A stretch of DNA of 17,157 nucleotides. Source: Rikenellaceae bacterium. Its GTDB lineage: Bacteria > Bacteroidota > Bacteroidia > Bacteroidales > Rikenellaceae. Under the pieces are notes generated by a model. The model searched no databases and was not told where the DNA came from. It saw only the letters and a program-made list of their open reading frames with translations. How positions within the stretch are numbered: position 1 is the first letter of the stretch; each line of letters opens with the position of its first letter. Both the position numbers and the translations under genes were made by a program. Below, one piece after another: positions 1 to 5,948 of this stretch. The DNA lies in contig JAJBVJ010000094.1 of NCBI GenBank assembly GCA_020859875.1, positions 1-17,157 of the forward strand, in the 5' to 3' direction.

Positions 1-430
1 CATAGCGCTGAGACTTGTTGGTTGCCGATTTGAAATGCCAGTTTCACAACCCTCCGCGGTCTCCTTTCAAAAGTATCAATTCCTCCCCGTCCGCCGTCAC
101 TTCACCCATGAAACCACCCGTTTCTGCGTCTCGTGCCACCGTGCCCAGGGGAACATCGACTACTATATTCCGGCCGTCCTTGCCGCTGCTGCGGGCTCCG
201 CTTCCCGACCCGCCGTCTTCGGCAAAAAGATGTCTTTTGTATTTGAGGTGTATAAGTGTCCAATACTGGCTGTTGCCGCGGAGAATTATGCTTCCTCCCC
301 GGCCGCCGTCGCCGCCGTCGGGGCCGCCGAAAGCCACGAACTTTTCCCGGCGGAAATGGGCGGAACCGCTGCCGCCCTTACCCGAGCGGCAGAATATTTT
401 AACGTAATCGACAAAATTGGAAGAAGCCAT
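1..430 (-). CDS. obgE: GTPase ObgE/CgtA, N-terminal part, interrupted by an in-frame TGA
   Basis: Obg is an essential GTPase that binds the 50S subunit during late ribosome assembly. The visible part is the glycine-rich Obg fold: MASSNFVDYVKIFCRSGKGG at residues 1-20, then FGGPDGGDGGRGG, then DVPLGTVARD and GDRGGL, all typical of the family. The ATG at 428-430 is chosen because it begins the conserved domain; a longer frame to 478 would add 16 residues without family support and would overrun the promoter. At 44-46 the minus strand reads TGA where the family has Gly (GGLGNWHFKS). The same frame then continues as NWHFKSATNKSQRY to the window edge, so this is a single-base nonsense change (GGA to TGA), not the natural end. 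The GTPase domain lies outside the window. Identity is secure; whether the stop is real is doubtful because it lies 44 bases from the end. Confidence 0.9.
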
Positions 431-448
431 TGCAAAGTTTATATCCGA

Positions 449-479
449 CAAAGATACTGCATTTCTCCGACCGCCCAAA
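449..479 (-). promoter_or_regulatory. Bacteroidota-type promoter of obgE
   Basis: Read on the minus strand, TTTG (476-479) is followed by 19 bases and then TATCTTTG (449-456). This is an exact match to the TTTG / TAnnTTTG consensus of the Bacteroidota primary sigma factor. Transcription would start around 442-446, leaving a leader of only about 12-16 nt before the obgE ATG at 430. Confidence 0.6.
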
Positions 480-549
480 CCACGGCCGTTTCAACACGGT
501 GTACGGTCTTTGCAAGTTTAGATATATCTTTACATGAAAATTCTACGGC

Positions 550-1431
550 ATGCATAAATCTGGTTTCGTAAATATAATCGGCAATCCCAACGTGGGGAAA
601 TCGACACTGATGAATTCCCTGGTCGGGGAAAAACTTTCCATCATTACATCGAAGGCACAGACTACGCGCCATAGGATAATGGGTATAGTCAACGGTGACG
701 AATTCCAGATCGTCTATTCCGATACCCCGGGAATACTCCGACCCAACTACAAACTCCAGGAATCCATGATGCGATTCGTAAAGGGCGCGGTAAAGGATGC
801 GGACATTATTTTATATGTTACCGATACGGTCGAAAAGACCGATACGGCATCGGAAGGGATCGTAGCCAAAATAGGAATGTCCGGGATACCGGTGATCGTG
901 GTAATAAATAAAATTGACCTTACTACCCCTGAAAAACTGGATGAGCTGGTCGAACTATGGCAGGGGAGGCTTCCGCAGGCGAAGATCGTTCCTGTTTCGG
1001 CCCTCAATAATTTTAACGTGGCCGGCCTTTTCGACCTCATCCTTGCAAACCTTCCCGAAGGCGACCCCTATTATCCGAAAGACGCCCTTACCGATAAGTC
1101 GCTACGGTTCTTCGCCTCGGAAATCATCCGCGAGAAGATTTTGATTAATTACACAAAAGAGATCCCTTACAGCGTCGAAATCGCCATAGACGAATATAAA
1201 GAAGAGCCCGACATCGACCGGATATCGGCAGTGATATATGTTGCCCGCGATTCCCAGAAGGGGATAATCATTGGCCATAAAGGTGAGATGTTGAAAAAAG
1301 TCGGCACGGCGGCACGCCTCGAACTCGAAAAATTCCTCGGGAAGAAAGTATTTCTCCAGCTGCACGTCAAAGTCAGCGACAATTGGCGCAATAACGACCG
1401 GCAGCTTAAAAGGTTCGGCTACGAAGGGTAA
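550..1431 (+). CDS. era: GTPase Era
   Basis: Era is a GTPase that binds the 3' end of 16S rRNA and helps mature the 30S subunit. The 293-residue length is normal. G1 GNPNVGKS is at residues 11-18, the TTRHR switch at about 38-42, G3 DTPG at 58-61, G4 NKID at 120-123 and G5 SAL at 150-152. The C-terminal KH RNA-binding domain shows GIIIGHKGEMLKKVG and a VKVSDNWR tail. The ATG at 550 sits ten residues before G1, as usual. The leader is AT-rich with no Shine-Dalgarno sequence. A TATCTTTA at 525-532 could be its -7 element but lacks a spaced TTTG. Era is divergent from obgE across 119 bp and ends 6 bp from the convergent MATE gene, leaving no room for a separate terminator. Confidence 0.97.
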   Translation: MHKSGFVNIIGNPNVGKSTLMNSLVGEKLSIITSKAQTTRHRIMGIVNGDEFQIVYSDTPGILRPNYKLQESMMRFVKGAVKDADIILYVTDTVEKTDTASEGIVAKIGMSGIPVIVVINKIDLTTPEKLDELVELWQGRLPQAKIVPVSALNNFNVAGLFDLILANLPEGDPYYPKDALTDKSLRFFASEIIREKILINYTKEIPYSVEIAIDEYKEEPDIDRISAVIYVARDSQKGIIIGHKGEMLKKVGTAARLELEKFLGKKVFLQLHVKVSDNWRNNDRQLKRFGYEG

Positions 1432-1437
1432 TACGGG

Positions 1438-2763
1438 TCATATGCCTGTCGGCCTGCCGCCCTCGACACGGTAAAGTATTTTCAGCCTGTCCGAAAGAGT
1501 GTATTGGGAAACGCCCCGTACGACGAGGAAAACAACGAAGGCCAACCACAACGCATTATTGCCCAGGCTGGGGATAAAGATATAATACACGCAAAAGAAT
1601 GCCGCCGCGGCTATGAACATCGAATTGCGCAATATCCGGGTTCGGGTGGCACCGATCAGTATACCGTCCATCAGAAAGGGAGCGAAACCGATCAGCGGCA
1701 CAATTATCACCCAGCCGAGGTAGTGCCGGGCCGTGGATATTATTTCTGCGGAATCGGTGAAAATTCCCACTATTCGGCTTCCGAAAATTATATATACCCC
1801 CACGAACAATAATGCGATGCCCAGGCTCCAGAAGAACATATACTTTATGGCTTTCCTCAGCCGGAAGAAATCGCGTGCCCCTGTAAATCTTCCGGTGATC
1901 GCCTCGGCCGCGTAGGCGAAACCGTCGGACATGTAGGAGAAAAAGGTGAAGAGCTGTATGAGTATGGAATTTGTGGCAAGGATCAAAAGATCGCCCGTTG
2001 CAGCTGATGAGCGGGTGAAAAAGGTATAAACCAATACGTTCAATGCTGTCCTGAGGAATATATCCTTGTTCACATCGAAAAAGCGCAGCATGGGTTTTGT
2101 CCGTAATGCGGCTTTCAGGTCAATGAGTGCCCTGATTTCACGGTAGCGCATAAACCATAGCAGACAAGAAAGTCCCAATCCGAAATATTGAGAAATAACC
2201 GTACCCAAGGCTACGCCCGCTATTCCCATCCCCATCGGAAAGACAAGGACGATGCTGGCCGATACATTAACGATATTCTGGAGTATGGCTACCAGCATCG
2301 GCAATTTTGCATTTTGCATCCCTATGAACCAACCGTGGATCGAATAGAGTGAAACGGTCGCCGGCGCTGCCCAGATGCGGACGAAAAAATATCGGGCTAC
2401 ATCCTCCTTTATATCGCCACCGGCCTTCATAGCCCAAATGGTAAAGTTGCCGAGATGATGCCGGAATATTAAAAGCAGCAGGGCGATACCGAGCGAAACG
2501 GCCAGAGAGCGTATGAGAAGGTTGCCAGTCTCCCGGAAATCTCCCGCGCCGTAAGCCTGGGCCGTCATCCCACTCGTTCCCATGCGGATAAATGCACAGT
2601 TCCAGTATATAAATCCGAAGATCGCCGTGCCGATTGCGATCGCTCCTATTGTGCTCTCCCCGCCCAACCTGCCTGCAATGGCTGTGTCGGCCATACCCAA
2701 TATGGGAATGGTTATATTGGATATAATATTGGGTATGGCAAGGCGAAGTATTTGCCTGTTCAT
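1438..2763 (-). CDS. MATE family multidrug/metabolite exporter (DinF-like)
   Basis: This is a polytopic inner-membrane antiporter of the MATE family, which expels cationic drugs or metabolites using a Na+ or H+ gradient. The 441 residues fit the family and carry about twelve hydrophobic segments. The N-terminus IPNIISNITIPILGMADTAI is the DinF/NorM-type first helix with the conserved Asp in the MADTA segment. Later helices include MGMGIAGVALGTVISQYFGL and an AYAAEAITGRFTGA loop typical of MATE proteins. It ends in TGA, convergent with era. The start at 2763 is the only sensible Met before helix 1. The substrate cannot be told from sequence. A promoter-like element lies just upstream, and the unknown gene at 2801-3349 is codirectional 37 bp upstream, so co-transcription is also possible. 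Confidence 0.92.
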   Translation of the reverse strand: MNRQILRLAIPNIISNITIPILGMADTAIAGRLGGESTIGAIAIGTAIFGFIYWNCAFIRMGTSGMTAQAYGAGDFRETGNLLIRSLAVSLGIALLLLIFRHHLGNFTIWAMKAGGDIKEDVARYFFVRIWAAPATVSLYSIHGWFIGMQNAKLPMLVAILQNIVNVSASIVLVFPMGMGIAGVALGTVISQYFGLGLSCLLWFMRYREIRALIDLKAALRTKPMLRFFDVNKDIFLRTALNVLVYTFFTRSSAATGDLLILATNSILIQLFTFFSYMSDGFAYAAEAITGRFTGARDFFRLRKAIKYMFFWSLGIALLFVGVYIIFGSRIVGIFTDSAEIISTARHYLGWVIIVPLIGFAPFLMDGILIGATRTRILRNSMFIAAAAFFCVYYIFIPSLGNNALWLAFVVFLVVRGVSQYTLSDRLKILYRVEGGRPTGI

Positions 2764-2788
2764 AAACGCGGATCGGGTTTAGAAGAGG

Positions 2789-2821
2789 CAAAGATAGTTA
2801 TTAGCCTTTTCCGGGCGACAA
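2789..2821 (-). promoter_or_regulatory. Possible promoter of the MATE gene
   Basis: On the minus strand a perfect -7 element TATCTTTG lies at 2789-2796. A TTG at 2819-2821 is 22 bases further upstream, a little longer than ideal. The element overlaps the 3' end of the upstream gene, so the MATE gene could be transcribed separately. The predicted start is about 20 nt before the ATG. Confidence 0.4.
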
Positions 2822-3349
2822 GGGGGTGTCATTTATTTTGGGCTCACGGGTCGTTTCAGTCCCGGCCGAGGGGTCAGCTATAGGGATGTTTCGCATCAGG
2901 AGAGTTCCCGAGGGATTATAATTTTTGTTATCGCGCCGGTTATGGAGGCAAATACCTGAGAATTTAACTTGAGCGATATGCGTAACGTCCGGTTTTAACC
3001 CTTCGAAAATGACAGCGACCTTTATGGGTATGTCATGGGGAAGGGTATAATGGAGCATCGTACGGTCAGAAGTCGAGACCCTGCCGAACGACAGAGTGTA
3101 ATCGTATTCATTCCCGAGGCGATCGAAATTATTGATTAGTTTAAGGCCGAAACACCTTATCTCATTTCCCCGGTTCCGGATATAAAATTGAAGGCGGACA
3201 TTCCCATCCGTACTCCGGACACACTGTATATCTTCTATATTTATAAGTTTATGGGGAGTGGCGATGAATACGGTCTCCAGTTTTCCCGCCTCATCGAGAC
3301 CGCCGGTAAACTTCGACCTGCTGCCCATTATGCTCCATATTCTTTTCAT
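2801..3349 (-). CDS. Hypothetical protein, beta-rich, unknown function
   Basis: I do not recognise this gene. The open frame runs back to 3631, but its first 94 residues would lie opposite the XRE regulator and look non-coding, so I start at the ATG at 3347-3349 (MKRIWSIMGS), giving 182 residues. There is no signal peptide or membrane segment. The middle (residues about 25-125) alternates hydrophobic and polar residues as in a beta-sandwich, with an NNFDRLGNEY segment reminiscent of Ig-like DUF4352-type domains of gut Bacteroidota; that is only a resemblance. The last 45 residues are rich in Pro, Thr, Asn and Gly and probably disordered. It is divergent from the XRE gene and upstream of, and codirectional with, the MATE exporter. 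Confidence 0.6.
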   Translation of the reverse strand: MKRIWSIMGSRSKFTGGLDEAGKLETVFIATPHKLINIEDIQCVRSTDGNVRLQFYIRNRGNEIRCFGLKLINNFDRLGNEYDYTLSFGRVSTSDRTMLHYTLPHDIPIKVAVIFEGLKPDVTHIAQVKFSGICLHNRRDNKNYNPSGTLLMRNIPIADPSAGTETTREPKINDTPLSPGKG

Positions 3350-3421
3350 GGCTGTAATAGAAGTTGGTTTAGTATGTTTTTTGATACCTATTTTCACAGG
3401 GTACAAGGCGTAAAAGCCATG

Positions 3422-3453
3422 TAAAGCTATTGAAAATAAATTAAACTGACAAA
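3422..3453 (-). promoter_or_regulatory. Likely promoter of the unknown gene at 2801-3349
   Basis: Read on the minus strand, TTTG (3450-3453) is followed by 20 bases and TAGCTTTA (3422-3429), which differs from TAnnTTTG at one base. The predicted start near 3415-3418 gives a leader of about 66 nt. The element supports placing the start codon at 3349 rather than at 3631, because a start at 3631 would lie upstream of this promoter. Confidence 0.45.
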
Positions 3454-3495
3454 TACGTCGGCCTACAAGCACGCCGGAGCCATCAAATTTGTACC

Positions 3496-3714
3496 ATGAA
3501 GCAAATCCGGGATCAGGAACTGTTGCGGGGAATTGCCGTGAAGATGAAGCGATTGAGGGAGCAGCGGGGAATCTCGCAGGAAATGGTTTATGCCGATACC
3601 CAGATTCATGTGGCACGGATAGAAACGGCACGTGTCAACATATCGGTGAGCACTTTGAGTGCCATCTGCAAATATTTCGATATTTCGCTTGCCGAATTCT
3701 TTGAAGATCTATGA
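3496..3714 (+). CDS. Small XRE-family helix-turn-helix transcriptional regulator
   Basis: This 72-residue protein is little more than one Cro/C1-type DNA-binding domain. Residues 13-35 (IAVKMKRLREQRGISQEMVYADT) form helices 1-2 and the start of the recognition unit. IHVARIETARVNISVSTLSAICKYFDIS at about 37-64 carries the conserved xIE..R.N.S..TL pattern. No sensor or oligomerisation domain is present, so it probably acts as a dimer of bare HTH units. It ends in TGA, 11 bp from the convergent secreted-protein gene, and is divergent from the unknown gene at 2801-3349. The palindrome CAAATTTG at 3484-3491, five bases before the ATG, is a possible operator. The target is unknown; regulation of the divergent neighbour and of itself is the natural guess. 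Confidence 0.85.
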   Translation: MKQIRDQELLRGIAVKMKRLREQRGISQEMVYADTQIHVARIETARVNISVSTLSAICKYFDISLAEFFEDL

Positions 3715-3725
3715 CTCAGCTCGAT

Positions 3726-4238
3726 TTAATTAGCCGACATTACGGACAATATGGTTCGAATCTTCTCCGAATAGCCCTTCCATATTTTATCCTTCGCTAC
3801 ATACCGCGTCTCGACCGCACCACTATGGACATAAACGGCAGGTGATCGGTCGGCGGCGAAGATATCTTTCATATCCTGGTAGGGTATAAGAAGAGAATAA
3901 CGGTGTTCCCAGGCAGACTTTTTCGCGGGGCGGATAAAGATTTTTTCTACGGGGACTCTTGTGGTAATCTCCGAGGCTTCGAAGGAAACGGAGTCAACGG
4001 GGGAGATGTCTTTACAGGTCACGGTAAAATTCAACCTCACGGTATCCGACGTGGAGAGTTTGACCATATCCAGAGTTAAGGGCCCGTTTTCCTTATTGGA
4101 AAACACTTCCTGCGGTACGATGAAATAGAGAGTCCCGTTTTCCTGCTGGCGGGCCATATAGGCTTTCTTTATATTTTGGCAGTAGGCGGAGCCGGAGAAA
4201 GCTACGAGGGTTAGAAGTATAAATAAGAGTTTTTTCAT
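3726..4238 (-). CDS. Secreted hypothetical protein
   Basis: I do not recognise the family. The 170-residue product begins with a clear Sec signal peptide (MKKLLFILLTLVAFSGSA) and probably leaves a mature protein starting near residue 20-22. The Cys before QN is not in a good lipobox (SAYC), so signal peptidase I cleavage is more likely than lipidation. The mature part is beta-rich, with VRLNFTVTC at mid-length and pairs of charged turns, and has no visible catalytic motif. It is predicted to be periplasmic or exported. It is the target of a near-perfect Bacteroidota promoter (4279-4309), and its leader contains the hairpin that also looks like the terminator of the upstream TRL gene. Its stop codon is 11 bp from the stop of the convergent XRE gene. 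Confidence 0.75.
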   Translation of the reverse strand: MKKLLFILLTLVAFSGSAYCQNIKKAYMARQQENGTLYFIVPQEVFSNKENGPLTLDMVKLSTSDTVRLNFTVTCKDISPVDSVSFEASEITTRVPVEKIFIRPAKKSAWEHRYSLLIPYQDMKDIFAADRSPAVYVHSGAVETRYVAKDKIWKGYSEKIRTILSVMSAN

Positions 4239-4244
4239 AATTTC

Positions 4245-4279
4245 AAAAAAAGGAGATGTCCGGAACGCCGGACATCTCC
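4245..4279 (-). terminator. Rho-independent terminator of the TRL gene
   Basis: On the minus strand GGAGATGTCCGG, loop CGTT and CCGGACATCTCC form a perfect 12-bp stem (4252-4279), followed by seven U (4251-4245). It lies 55 bp after the TRL stop codon and ends only six bases before the ATG of the next gene. The stem's first G is also the last base of the next gene's -7 element. Confidence 0.75.
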
Positions 4280-4309
4280 AAAGATATAACTTGTCCGGCA
4301 GACGGCAAA
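4279..4309 (-). promoter_or_regulatory. Promoter of the secreted-protein gene at 3726-4238
   Basis: Read on the minus strand, TTTG (4306-4309) is followed by 19 bases and TATCTTTG (4279-4286), an exact consensus match. Transcription is expected to start three to seven bases later, at about 4272-4276, which is inside the left arm of the terminator stem. Confidence 0.65.
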
Positions 4310-4333
4310 ACCGGCCGGCCCGATTTTTTTCAA

Positions 4334-4651
4334 TTATTCACCGTAAACATAAATGGTGTAAGATGCCACGATACCGAGGATGTTCTTGGCTACATAGTCG
4401 ATATGGTGGATCTTGCTGATACCTGCCGAAGTGGCGGCAGCTTCGATGCTTGCGTCACCGGTTGCGACGATACCCAGAATACTCTGTACTTTGGCAGTAC
4501 CTACCTTGCTGGAATTGCCGTTTGCCGTAACTGCTTCGGGAGCTTTAACATCCATATAAACGAAACCGGTTACAGGAGATTTGGTCGACGCACAGCTACT
4601 CATGAAAAGTGCCGCGAGGGTCACGCCGGCGATCAGGATAACTTTTTTCAT
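4334..4651 (-). CDS. TRL-like small lipoprotein
   Basis: This 105-residue protein matches the TRL-like family of small cell-envelope lipoproteins, whose biochemical role is not known. A signal peptide ends in the lipobox MSSC, so Cys20 should be lipidated by signal peptidase II. The residues after it (ASTKSP) lack the acidic lipoprotein-export signal used for surface display in Bacteroidota, so a periplasm-facing anchor is likelier. The mature part has the family pattern SPVTGFVYMDVKAPEAVTAN, then ILGIVATGDASIEAAA, then KIHHIDYVAKNILGI and a final TVYGE-like YVYGE. The gene is monocistronic, with its own promoter and a strong terminator. A 6-bp stem TACCCT/AGGGTA (4680-4685 with 4693-4698) lies in the leader. 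Confidence 0.88.
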   Translation of the reverse strand: MKKVILIAGVTLAALFMSSCASTKSPVTGFVYMDVKAPEAVTANGNSSKVGTAKVQSILGIVATGDASIEAAATSAGISKIHHIDYVAKNILGIVASYTIYVYGE

Positions 4652-4709
4652 AGAATTATTTTTTAAGTTTAGTTAGTAATACCCTTTATTTCAGGGTAAA
4701 AATCGGGGG

Positions 4710-4741
4710 CAAATATATAAGTATTCCATTCATTTGTCAAA
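4710..4741 (-). promoter_or_regulatory. Promoter of the TRL-like lipoprotein gene
   Basis: Read on the minus strand, TTTG (4738-4741) is followed by 20 bases and TATATTTG (4710-4717), an exact match to the Bacteroidota consensus. The predicted transcription start is near 4703-4706, with a leader of about 53 nt that holds a small hairpin at 4680-4698. Confidence 0.65.
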
Positions 4742-4807
4742 TATTTGTATATTTTTTTGATCCCAATTACGAATAAACTTCTCTCCGCCGAAAAAATCGT
4801 GCGCGGA

Positions 4808-4839
4808 TTTTAAAAGTTCGTTGTAAATCGCTATCTTTG
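4808..4839 (+). promoter_or_regulatory. Promoter of the rplM-rpsI-rpsB-tsf operon
   Basis: A perfect -7 element TATCTTTG lies at 4832-4839. A TTTA/TTTT (4808-4812) stands 19-20 bases upstream in place of TTTG. The predicted start near 4843-4846 gives a leader of about 80 nt. I see no equally good element between rpsI and rpsB or between rpsB and tsf, so the four genes probably depend on this one. Confidence 0.6.
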
Positions 4840-4840
4840 C

Positions 4841-4925
4841 GGGCCCTTAAATTACGGGTAATTGGATCGGCGGGGCCCGAAAGGGTTTCCGCAAAACAAG
4901 TATTAATAAATTAATCGTAGAGAAA
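4841..4925 (+). promoter_or_regulatory. Structured leader of rplM (candidate r-protein autoregulatory RNA)
   Basis: The leader holds a strong hairpin: GCGGGGCCC (4870-4878), a GAAA tetraloop (4879-4882) and GGGTTTCCGC (4883-4892), giving about nine pairs with one bulged U. GGGCCC at 4841-4846 is self-complementary and also complementary to GGGCCC at 4873-4878 inside the stem, so an alternative long-range pairing is possible. The following 33 bases to the GTG are AT-rich and unstructured. A leader like this before L13/S9 genes would fit feedback control by a ribosomal protein; the function is inferred. Confidence 0.45.
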
Positions 4926-5384
4926 GTGGATTCATTAAGCTACAAGACCGTATCCGCCAACGCAGCGACAGTGACCAAGGACTGGGTCATTATCGATGCC
5001 GAGGGCGAGGTATTGGGAAGGCTTGCATCGCAGGTGGCAAAGATCCTGCGGGGCAAGAACAAGCCTGATTTCACTCCCCACGTAGACTGCGGCGATAACG
5101 TTATCGTCCTGAATGCCGGGAAGGTGAAACTTACGGGCAAAAAACTCACCCAAAAGACCTATGTGCGCCACACGGGCTATCCGGGAGGACAGCGTTTCGC
5201 AACGCCTGCCGATTACTTCAAGCGCAACAGGCCTGAATTTATCATCGAGAAGGCAGTTAAGGGTATGCTCCCGAAAAACCGCCTCGGTGCCGCCCTCCTG
5301 AGAAATCTTAGGGTCTACGCGGGGGCAGAGCACCCGCATGAGGGACAAAATCCCAAAGCCATCAAATTAAACGAGATTAAGTAA
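4926..5384 (+). CDS. rplM: 50S ribosomal protein L13 (uL13)
   Basis: L13 is an early-assembly protein of the large subunit and binds 23S rRNA. The 152-residue product has the family core: DWVIIDAEGEVLGRLASQVA, then ILRGKNKPDFTPHVDCGD, VIVLNAGKVKLTGKK, YVRHTGYPGGQR, and KAVKGMLPKNRLGAALLRNL. The start codon is GTG at 4926-4928, reading MDSLSYKT, which matches the usual Bacteroidota N-terminus; no in-frame ATG fits. Its stop codon TAA overlaps an ATG of rpsI by one base (TAATG), indicating translational coupling. It is the first gene of the operon, behind a structured leader. Confidence 0.97.
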   Translation: MDSLSYKTVSANAATVTKDWVIIDAEGEVLGRLASQVAKILRGKNKPDFTPHVDCGDNVIVLNAGKVKLTGKKLTQKTYVRHTGYPGGQRFATPADYFKRNRPEFIIEKAVKGMLPKNRLGAALLRNLRVYAGAEHPHEGQNPKAIKLNEIK

Positions 5385-5389
5385 TGAGT

Positions 5390-5776
5390 ATGGAAGTTGT
5401 AAACACCGTAGGACGCAGGAAAGCCGCTGTGGCACGCGTTTACGTGAAAGCCGGTTCCGGCAACATTATGATCAACAACAGGTCTCTGGACACCTATTTC
5501 CCGCTCGAAATTTTCCAGTACGTGGTTAAGCAGCCCCTGACGGTTCTTAACGTGGCTGAAAATTACGACATTAAGATCAACCTCGCGGGAGGTGGTATCC
5601 ACGGACAGGCCGAAGCCGCTCGTTTAGGTATCGCACGCGCCCTGGTCGAAATCGACCCGGAGTGGAGGCCGATACTTAAGAAAAACGGTTTCATGACCCG
5701 CGATTCGCGCGAAGTTGAGCGTAAGAAACCCGGACAGCCCGGAGCACGTAAAAGGTTCCAGTTTAGCAAACGTTAA
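5390..5776 (+). CDS. rpsI: 30S ribosomal protein S9 (uS9)
   Basis: S9 sits in the head of the small subunit, and its C-terminal tail reaches the P-site tRNA. The core VGRRKAAVARVYVKAGSG, then YVVKQPLTVLNVAENYDI, NLAGGGIHGQAEAARLGIAR and the tail ending KKPGQPGARKRFQFSKR are diagnostic, including the terminal Lys-Arg. I place the start at the ATG at 5390 (MEVVNTVGRRK) because Bacteroidota S9 proteins begin MEVVN and are about 128 residues. The ATG at 5384, overlapping the rplM stop, would add only Met-Ser and may be used for coupled re-initiation. Confidence 0.96.
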   Translation: MEVVNTVGRRKAAVARVYVKAGSGNIMINNRSLDTYFPLEIFQYVVKQPLTVLNVAENYDIKINLAGGGIHGQAEAARLGIARALVEIDPEWRPILKKNGFMTRDSREVERKKPGQPGARKRFQFSKR

Positions 5777-5948
5777 TCCTGCCCGCGTACGGATCACTGC
5801 ACGGTGTGGGTTTCAAACCCGGCGGATCGCAGCCTGACAAAGGCAGCGCTACCGCCAAGTTGCCCAGCCGCGGAAAACCCGGGGATCGACAAGGTCGCTA
5901 CCTGCGGGTTGAAGAAAAGAGAATTAAAAATCGAGAAAAAACAGAGCA
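5777..5948 (+). promoter_or_regulatory. Structured rpsI-rpsB intergenic RNA (candidate S2 leader)
   Basis: This 172-base stretch has no plausible gene but much potential RNA structure. Nested pairs are GGCGG/CCGCC (5821-5825 with 5852-5856), CGC/GCG (5828-5830 with 5846-5848) and GCCT/AGGC (5832-5835 with 5841-5844), with an A-A mismatch between the last two. Other hairpins are GGGTT/AACCC (5808-5812 with 5816-5820) and CGAC/GTCG (5887-5890 with 5894-5897). GCCCGC (5781-5786) can pair with GCGGGT (5904-5909) and close the whole domain. The final 38 bases before rpsB are A-rich and open. This fits a multibranched ribosomal-protein leader, probably binding S2. I am confident of the complementarity, less so of the function. 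Confidence 0.45.

Noticed and set aside
44..46. TGA read as an amino acid (recoded genetic code or selenocysteine)
   Set aside because: TGA ends the MATE, XRE and addA genes normally, and no SECIS-like context or Cys/Sec position is involved; the residue expected is glycine.
35..571. Plus-strand open frame of 178 residues across obgE and the era start
   Set aside because: It is antisense to a clear ObgE frame and overlaps era; composition is Ala/Pro-rich as expected of a shadow frame.
3350..3631. N-terminal extension of the unknown gene to an ATG at 3631
   Set aside because: It would overlap the XRE gene on the other strand and begin upstream of the predicted promoter; its sequence is Pro/Ser/Phe-rich without domain character.
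5801..5830. tRNA-like T-arm (GGGTTTCAAACCC) in the rpsI-rpsB gap
   Set aside because: No acceptor stem, D-arm or anticodon arm can be built around it.
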